Below, one piece after another: positions 60,401 to 64,000 of a stretch of 64,000 nucleotides of DNA (position 1 is its first letter; every line of letters starts with the position of its first letter). The translations under genes and the position numbers were made by a program. Where the stretch lies: positions 2,108,001 to 2,172,000 of the forward strand of contig JADJWQ010000001.1 in NCBI GenBank assembly GCA_016716265.1, in the 5' to 3' direction. The stretch is from Planctomycetota bacterium. GTDB taxonomy: Bacteria > Planctomycetota > UBA1135 > UBA2386. The notes beneath the pieces are model-generated. The model had not been told where the DNA came from, made no database searches, and was given only the letters and a program-made list of their open reading frames with translations.

Positions 60401-63325
60401 GAGGGTACCGACGAGCTCGAGTGCGGCACGGTCGTACGGCTTGACGTCCAGCGCGCGCTGGAGCACCGCGACCGCGTCGTCGATCCGGTTCCCGGACTGC
60501 AGCTTGCGCGACAGCTCGACCGCGGCCCGCACGTCGCCGGGCGTTCGCGCGAGCACACCCTCCCAATACGCGATCGCCTCGTCGCGCAGGTCGTACTCCT
60601 CGAAGATCTCGGTCACGCGCTTGCGGTCGCGGATCTTCGCGAACACCTCCTTGGCCTCCTCCGGCTTGCCGAGCTCGAACAACGCGCGACCGATTCCTGC
60701 GAGGTGGACGTCGCGGTCGGCGTCCGGATGCTCGAGCAGCTCCTGGTGGGCGGCGCGCGCCTGCTCCCATTCGTCGAGCGCCTCGAGGATCTCGGCGCGG
60801 CGCATCAGCAGGGGGCGGCTGTGTGGCTGGTACTTGAGGCAGGCGTCGACGACCTCCAGCCCGTAGACGAAGTCGCCCGAGCGCAGATAGAGGTCGGCGA
60901 GGAGCTGCGCGGAGTCCTGGTCGTACGGATTCTCCTCGAGCCGCGAGCGGAGCTCGCCGATGCGCTCGTCGGTGCGACCCTGCTCCGCGTAGAGCTCGAA
61001 CAGGCGCTTGCGGGCGAGCTCGCGATCGTCGTAGTCGCGCGCGCCCGACGCGAGCGCGAGGTACTGCTCCTCGGCCTCCTCGTAACGGCCCGCCCGCTTC
61101 ATCGCCGAGGCGAGCCGGAACACGACGTCCGGGTCGTCTGGTTTCAGCCGGCTGGCCTGCCGGAACGCGTCGAGCGCCTCGGGCACGCGCTGCAGGTCGA
61201 GCAGCTCCTTGCCGACCTGCAGGAACACCGCCGGGTTGTCGGGGTTCTGCCGCATCGCGTCGCGCCAGGTGTCGAGCGCGGCGTCGAGATCGAACGTCTC
61301 CAATTGCAGGCGCGCGATCTCGTTGAACGACCGCTTGCGCTCGCCGGGTGCGACCATGCCGAGCTCGCGCCACGCGTCGAGCGCGCCCTGGTAGTCGGCC
61401 TCGTCGGCCAGCAGGCGTGCGAGCATGCGCCGCGCCGAGATCGACGCCGGATCGCGCTCGATCGCGGTGCGGAACGACGCGACCGCGCCGGCGAAGTCGC
61501 GCTGGCGCGCCAGCGCACGACCGGCGACGAACGCGGCACCGGCCGACGACCGTCCGTTCGCCTCCTGCAGCAGCGCGTCGAGATCCTCGTCGCGAGCGGC
61601 GAGATTCACGAGCGCATTGGCGGCCCGCGTGCGGAAGCCGTCCGCCCCGGCGGCACCCTCGTCGGCGGCCTCGGCGATCTCCCATAGCAGCGCGCGCGCC
61701 GGTTGCTGCTCGCCCTGGTCGAGCAGCAGCTGCGCGAGCCCGAACTTCGCCTCCTGATCGCCCGGCGCGAGGGACACGATCTCCTCGAGCACCGAGCGGA
61801 CGCGATCCGCGCGCTCCAGGTCTCGGTAGCACGGTACCAGCGCCTGCAGGCGCAGCGGGGCACCGCGCGCGTCCTCACGCGCCTCGTCGAGCAGCGCGAG
61901 CGCCTCGTCGTTGCGCCCGATCGAGCGCAGGTAGTTCACGAGGTCGACACGTCGCGCGACGTCGTCGGGCTCGATCTCGATCGCACGACGGTACAGCCGC
62001 ACGGCATCGTCGTGGCGCTCCCACACGGCGTACATCGCCGCGATGCGCACGCACAGCGATGCGTCCTGCAGCCGCGCCGCGAGCGCCTTCTCCCATTGAT
62101 TGCGGGCCTCGGCGAATCGATCGCTCTTCGCGAACAGGCTGCCGAGCTCCAGGTACAGCTCCAGCTCGTCGGGCCGGACCGACAGGATGCGCTGGTATTC
62201 GGCGATCGCCGCGCCGATGTCGTCGCGCTCGACGTGCAGTGCCGCGACCCGGCGGGCGAGTCGGACGTCGTCGGGGAACCGAGCGGCCGCCGCCGCGAGC
62301 ATCGCGACCGACCGGTCGAGATCGCGCATCTCGACGAGGACGTCCGCGCACAGCTCGACGACCGACAGATCGTCGGGATTGCGGCCGGCTTCCTCGATGA
62401 GCTGCTCGGCAAGCTGGTCGAGACTGCCGACGCGACGGTGGATCTGAACGGTGCGACGCTCGACCTCCTTGCGCAGCCAATTGCCGCGCGCGGTCAATTG
62501 CAGCACCTGGCCGTAGGTCGCGAGCGCGTCCTCCAGGTGCCCGCGCAGCTCCTGCAGGCGACCGACGTCGCGCAGCACGCGGCAGTGCTGCTCCGGGTCG
62601 CTCCGGGTCGCCTCGATCAGCGGCCGGTAGGCGTCCTCCGCCTCGGCGAGCAACCCGGCCTCGGCGAGCAGACCGGCGAAGTGCAGCCGGCGGAACAGCT
62701 TGCCACCATCCAACTCGGCGATCGCCCGCCAGGTCTCGACCGCCGCTTCCTTGCGGCCGAGCGCGAGCTGCGCGCGCCCCTTCTTCTCGATCAGGTCGCG
62801 CTTCTCCTCCGCCGTGCGGGCGCCCGGGAACGCGGCATCGAGCGCGCGGATCGCCGCGTCGTAGCGGCCGAGCTCCAGGTAGATGTCGCCGAGGACGCCC
62901 TGCACGGCGGTGTCCTGGGCGCCGGCGCGGCCGGCGAGGTCGTCGAGCACCTCGAGCGCGTCGGCCTCGCGGCCCGCGCGTAGCAGCAGGCGCCCGAGCA
63001 GCAGCGCGTTGGCGCGGTCGCTGGCGTCCTCCCCGTAGCGGCTGTTGCGGGCGTCGATCTCGGCGTCGACGACGTTGCCCTCGACGAGCAGCTTGAAGTA
63101 GCGCTCGAACAGCGCCGAGTGCTCCGGCCGCTGCTCGAGCAGCTCCCGGGTCTTGGTGAGCGCGCGCTCGCGCGACGGCCCGTCGGCAGCGGCGTCGCCA
63201 CCCTGCGCGGCGAGCGGCAGTGTGGCGAGGAGCGTGGCCACCAGCAACGCGAACCCGAGGCGCGGCGGGACGGTCGGGCTGTGGTGGCCGCGGCGACGGG
63301 AGATGGGGTCCGGGAGGCGGGTCAT
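54437..63325 (-). CDS. Giant exported TPR-repeat protein
   Basis: 2962 residues from the ATG at 63325, with a signal peptide-like hydrophobic run at 22-40 ending L-A-A-Q. The chain is almost entirely tetratricopeptide-type helix pairs (L-G-R-Y-D-A-A-I-R-A-L-D-A-A-F-P, A-L-A-T-Y-G-Q-V-L, A-R-N-Q-W-E-K-A-L and so on), probably 60 or more. Two inserts break the pattern: a Tyr/Gly/Ser/Pro run at about 1541-1575 and a Ser/Tyr/Gly/Phe run at about 2684-2720. No catalytic motif. A scaffold outside the cytoplasm, perhaps in the outer envelope or a large assembly, is the likely role. Confidence 0.8.
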   Translation of the reverse strand: MTRLPDPISRRRGHHSPTVPPRLGFALLVATLLATLPLAAQGGDAAADGPSRERALTKTRELLEQRPEHSALFERYFKLLVEGNVVDAEIDARNSRYGEDASDRANALLLGRLLLRAGREADALEVLDDLAGRAGAQDTAVQGVLGDIYLELGRYDAAIRALDAAFPGARTAEEKRDLIEKKGRAQLALGRKEAAVETWRAIAELDGGKLFRRLHFAGLLAEAGLLAEAEDAYRPLIEATRSDPEQHCRVLRDVGRLQELRGHLEDALATYGQVLQLTARGNWLRKEVERRTVQIHRRVGSLDQLAEQLIEEAGRNPDDLSVVELCADVLVEMRDLDRSVAMLAAAAARFPDDVRLARRVAALHVERDDIGAAIAEYQRILSVRPDELELYLELGSLFAKSDRFAEARNQWEKALAARLQDASLCVRIAAMYAVWERHDDAVRLYRRAIEIEPDDVARRVDLVNYLRSIGRNDEALALLDEAREDARGAPLRLQALVPCYRDLERADRVRSVLEEIVSLAPGDQEAKFGLAQLLLDQGEQQPARALLWEIAEAADEGAAGADGFRTRAANALVNLAARDEDLDALLQEANGRSSAGAAFVAGRALARQRDFAGAVASFRTAIERDPASISARRMLARLLADEADYQGALDAWRELGMVAPGERKRSFNEIARLQLETFDLDAALDTWRDAMRQNPDNPAVFLQVGKELLDLQRVPEALDAFRQASRLKPDDPDVVFRLASAMKRAGRYEEAEEQYLALASGARDYDDRELARKRLFELYAEQGRTDERIGELRSRLEENPYDQDSAQLLADLYLRSGDFVYGLEVVDACLKYQPHSRPLLMRRAEILEALDEWEQARAAHQELLEHPDADRDVHLAGIGRALFELGKPEEAKEVFAKIRDRKRVTEIFEEYDLRDEAIAYWEGVLARTPGDVRAAVELSRKLQSGNRIDDAVAVLQRALDVKPYDRAALELVGTLYVQQGRRDDAVRTGLQLFGMRGEEEESTRDEELAEIDRDPRANRWRYWGWQQGFTQRQLQAASSYFEERGLQEEWERILVAEAQRRPTNDALFGAVQDLFSWQAKSAERLAQYCEDLLARDLSRFRFAPGTTPRQFRQQVRDALVGVWTEDAKVAEARLAALGDDPGAAVRLERAVVYRSLGRVDDEIRELREAIDADPELANARVLLVDRLVERGEHAAALEQLDRLSAFWDSPAGRAARAELDLREEGRFAAGRSNRLQQLPRRIRRRVDDELLRSIDADVRSDGGFHASSAFDFPETVPPPFAIALRRVAVASAAGDGSALDTAIAVALPLARENIGRRVELGALLFRERRPDAAAPLLQEALDALAAIQSDPVRVHFWTSYAGLASGAADPLAEILVARGEPRQAYALLMRHGLAAKADGLARKFGLLADVTADLAAARDAAAETLRVARRERGGADIRNVELDYRDAVIRYANRLGREKAWQDVEAVYTDALELLPDDVGIRAVIAQLQLRRGDAEAAIASHEAIIDTKRRLKRASAGDDAMPPTRLQPALPSEDGDADVGMSGYGGVYYPGGYSPFHSSYYSPFGAYGDDLEVGGNYYAILQILRDRNDHEAVLQWLQRLVREDPTVFRGMARQICDQLQNQDLGRRKMPILRMLRGVVKDSEWLLVEYAEACKESGELEEARRVLRDMISDSRNADSYYTQRAKDLLEQIQQKLGLVVDAAALREKVDADPSDVRARMELAERLVEEHDWAGVLEHAGFVVEKAPYLERAKLLAAQAAASLGRDDEVTRILRDIYEAAPAGDEKRGRGVALANWLYGAGAVDEAFAIIDSLEVASGGSDEFSPSSWYLDRYERERALEHLRRELQKQKGSPWYAEELRPRLARIELATGHEADAIARYLEAVREAGSLEDRELRWKELLGVVRRHPEPERLAERLGVVHGKRETLDDLLVMAACGFAVGDVAAAERDLLAAVDVSAKEIHLFPLLLGLARMRGDYDRALGLLDRMEKVFGGSAQMQWSAGLGGISGRERLKVERAVILRQAGRVEESDALIRSLAKDTEPQSLLTVAQIYSMLEDKEQHLAWWRRWRERKGTRELDDYVTEAQLLLALDRYDEARPLVAEAVVLAPSSGSVRDLRRRFARHDGTLAELAAEVAAEFAKDPRSTALRGELGALYGELGDEAAQRRLHEARLDYPEERADALDLLWQRAKICEEWETAIDLVGRRLELAGGQEKRRLFGELANLQLARGDLEAAEAAFVQSVDLETADGLRSYAGFLTRIDLPDRATEQWERVLALEPTDTAAMDRVATARFEAGAMRDALDLWWRSRWLRRGIDALPDAEDRARRCNALGKLPDAERIELCEPAAAGAEPLERAALYAYCRGDRARALELADGAIATEAASVLARRIVYELRTDVDERARIEIVRELLRRIERETFGDDDGWRLRSLGDSLRDEIARYEIALGREDEAETMWRRPVFRELELEDYSGSWRGDWRMSFATPKWVAFERPDRAYAALLEEFALREEAPWDDLFRVLRERGDDARIEQLAWRRLLDPLSLYGVTAGPYWTSADEDAEFVSQLVALHDRRGTLDALRARADELAAEPVHETLAERLREQIARRSDDESALAELAETKLAKALADADGDPTRSFRTQHASVAEAWLDAGLPEPALRHLAEVVDLDDPNLPERLPPLGVSEDNREVVQRSYGSGAVSAQNPFSFSLQSYGGSWWSSSYSSRSSGDESRRLAIVALFLAGRDDAGRAAVEAFASRARTRRDRSASLARLADTLRQYEVWAPMADVARRMLADAGDEAEERLRALGRLAQACDELDDAAGREAALREQVAIFEARLAERGDGAVFDLQARLASLAERLEEWDRAIELYTLAAQADPDPDAFAESIAECHRRAGRPAEAVARWRAVAARGQRRHELHDGLSPTQRARFGLALVAAERPEEGRAMLEVVLDDLPKTGDLREEVDAALAGLR

Positions 63326-63673
63326 CGCTCTGCGTTCCGGGGGGGTCGAGGGCGGGCCGCAGGATAACGCCGACCGCCGGAGACGACCCCGGGCCCGGGC
63401 GAGCGAAGGCGCCTTGACACGGGAACTCCGCCTGACTCGCGACCGCGCGCGCTGCGGTCCGACTCGCTCGCAAGCGGGCCGGGTTCGGGACTTTCGGTGC
63501 AGCGCCGCAGCCCGCACTCCAGCCGCTCGCCGACGAACGCGGTATCCTCCGGCGGCGAGTGCGCCGGGTCCGCACCTGCGGAGAGTCGCGCCACTCCCCT
63601 GAATCACGCCACGGACGTTCCCTGCCACCGCACTCCCCACCGCGTCCGTACCCTTCGATCCTTCCCACGTCTC
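63326..63673. other. 348-base divergent intergenic region
   Basis: No gene seen. It must hold promoters for the giant TPR gene and the FG-GAP gene. TATCCT occurs on the minus strand at 63361-63366 and on the plus strand at 63543-63548; a 12-base palindrome CCCGGGCCCGGG lies at 63388-63399; TTGACA at 63414 has no matching -10. Confidence 0.5.
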
Positions 63674-64000
63674 ATGCAGCACCTGCGCAAGCTCGTCCCG
63701 GCCGTGCTCGGCCTCGCCGGCCTCGCCGCCGCCCAGACGCAAGCCTTCGTCGACTCCGGCGTCGGCAGCGTCGACAAGTTCGGCTACTCCGGCCGCACCG
63801 TCGGTGACGTCGATGCCGACGGCCACGCCGACTTCATCTATTCGGCTCCGTTCACCGACGCGAACGGCCGCGTGAACTCGGGCATCGTCCGCGTGCGCTC
63901 CGGCCGCACCGGCGCACTGCTCTACCAGTTCGACGGTCCCCGCCCCGGCGACGAGTACGGCTACCAGGTCACCGGCTGCGGCGACGTCAATGCCGACGGT
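63674..64000 (+). CDS. Secreted FG-GAP-repeat protein, N-terminal part (runs off the window)
   Basis: 109 residues in view from the ATG at 63674; the frame is still open at the last base. Signal peptide 1-21 (ending L-A-A-A-Q). Then comes an integrin-like FG-GAP repeat: F-G-Y-S-G-R-T-V-G-D-V-D-A-D-G-H-A-D-F and a second at Y-G-Y-Q-V-T-G-C-G-D-V-N-A-D-G with V-R-S-G-R-T-G-A-L-L-Y between. Such proteins fold as Ca2+-binding propellers. It is of the integrin-alpha type, different in repeat style from the VCBS protein at 34.6 kb. Confidence 0.8.
   Translation, partial: MQHLRKLVPAVLGLAGLAAAQTQAFVDSGVGSVDKFGYSGRTVGDVDADGHADFIYSAPFTDANGRVNSGIVRVRSGRTGALLYQFDGPRPGDEYGYQVTGCGDVNADG

Noticed and set aside
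56822..61687. A 1621-codon open frame on the plus strand, antisense to the giant TPR gene
   Set aside because: High GC with strong third-position bias leaves long open frames opposite real genes. The translation is Arg/Ala/Gly/Val-rich with no family features, while the minus strand shows clear TPR units and a signal peptide.

Overview
The window is very GC-rich, roughly 70 percent by eye, and tightly packed on both strands. I count 46 protein-coding genes, two of them cut by the window edges, and recognise no tRNA, rRNA, CRISPR array, transposon or phage gene. The gene mix suggests a Planctomycetota chromosome, probably a marine high-GC lineage. The evidence is large secreted VCBS/FG-GAP and ELWxxDGT proteins sharing one style of C-terminal domain, an ECF sigma factor fused to a membrane anchor and carboxypeptidase-regulatory-like repeats, a cassette of exported Gfo/Idh oxidoreductase with two DUF6807 (PmoA-family) proteins, a DUF1080-type lipoprotein and a giant TPR protein. 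This placement is inference; no rRNA is present to confirm it.

Layout. 1-8.96 kb: the tail of a secreted protein, an acyl-CoA carboxylase beta subunit, a TerC-family membrane protein, a VLRF1/eRF1-like protein, small exported proteins, a HEAT-like exported protein, rpmG and a glycine-rich secreted protein. 9.07-16.5 kb: a same-strand run of SDR, enoyl-CoA hydratase-like protein and acyl-CoA dehydrogenase, then a coupled exported cassette (DUF6807, Gfo/Idh, DUF6807 lipoprotein, enolase-superfamily Tat lipoprotein). 16.5-24 kb: a MotA/MotB stator pair, a PaaK-like ligase with a 75-residue partner and a DUF445 protein, ispH-nadE, and bolA with a CGFS glutaredoxin. 24-30 kb: a DUF1080-type lipoprotein, a polytopic membrane protein, a queuosine-precursor transporter, and an AtuA / AtuA-ferredoxin-fold / phosphate acyltransferase operon.

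30-40.2 kb is a surface-protein region: a secreted protein, the sigma/carboxypeptidase-repeat fusion, a 14-motif VCBS protein and a 12-repeat ELWxxDGT protein. 40.4-43.6 kb carries a POT-like transporter, a cupin, a zinc-ribbon membrane protein and a Uma2 nuclease-fold protein. 43.7-52.9 kb, minus strand, carries a three-part glycosyltransferase and, upstream of it, a corrinoid methyl-transfer operon: corrinoid protein, RACo-like reactivase, zinc UroD-type methyltransferase and homocysteine S-methyltransferase. 53-64 kb has an exported amidohydrolase, a 2962-residue TPR protein and the start of another FG-GAP protein.

Themes are branched-chain or other acyl-CoA breakdown (mccB, SDR, ECH, ACAD, AtuA, Pta, PaaK), periplasmic carbohydrate processing, corrinoid C1 transfer and a heavy investment in secreted repeat proteins. 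The most novel-looking items are the VLRF1-like protein, the sigma/membrane/repeat fusion, the corrinoid operon and the giant TPR protein with aromatic-rich inserts.
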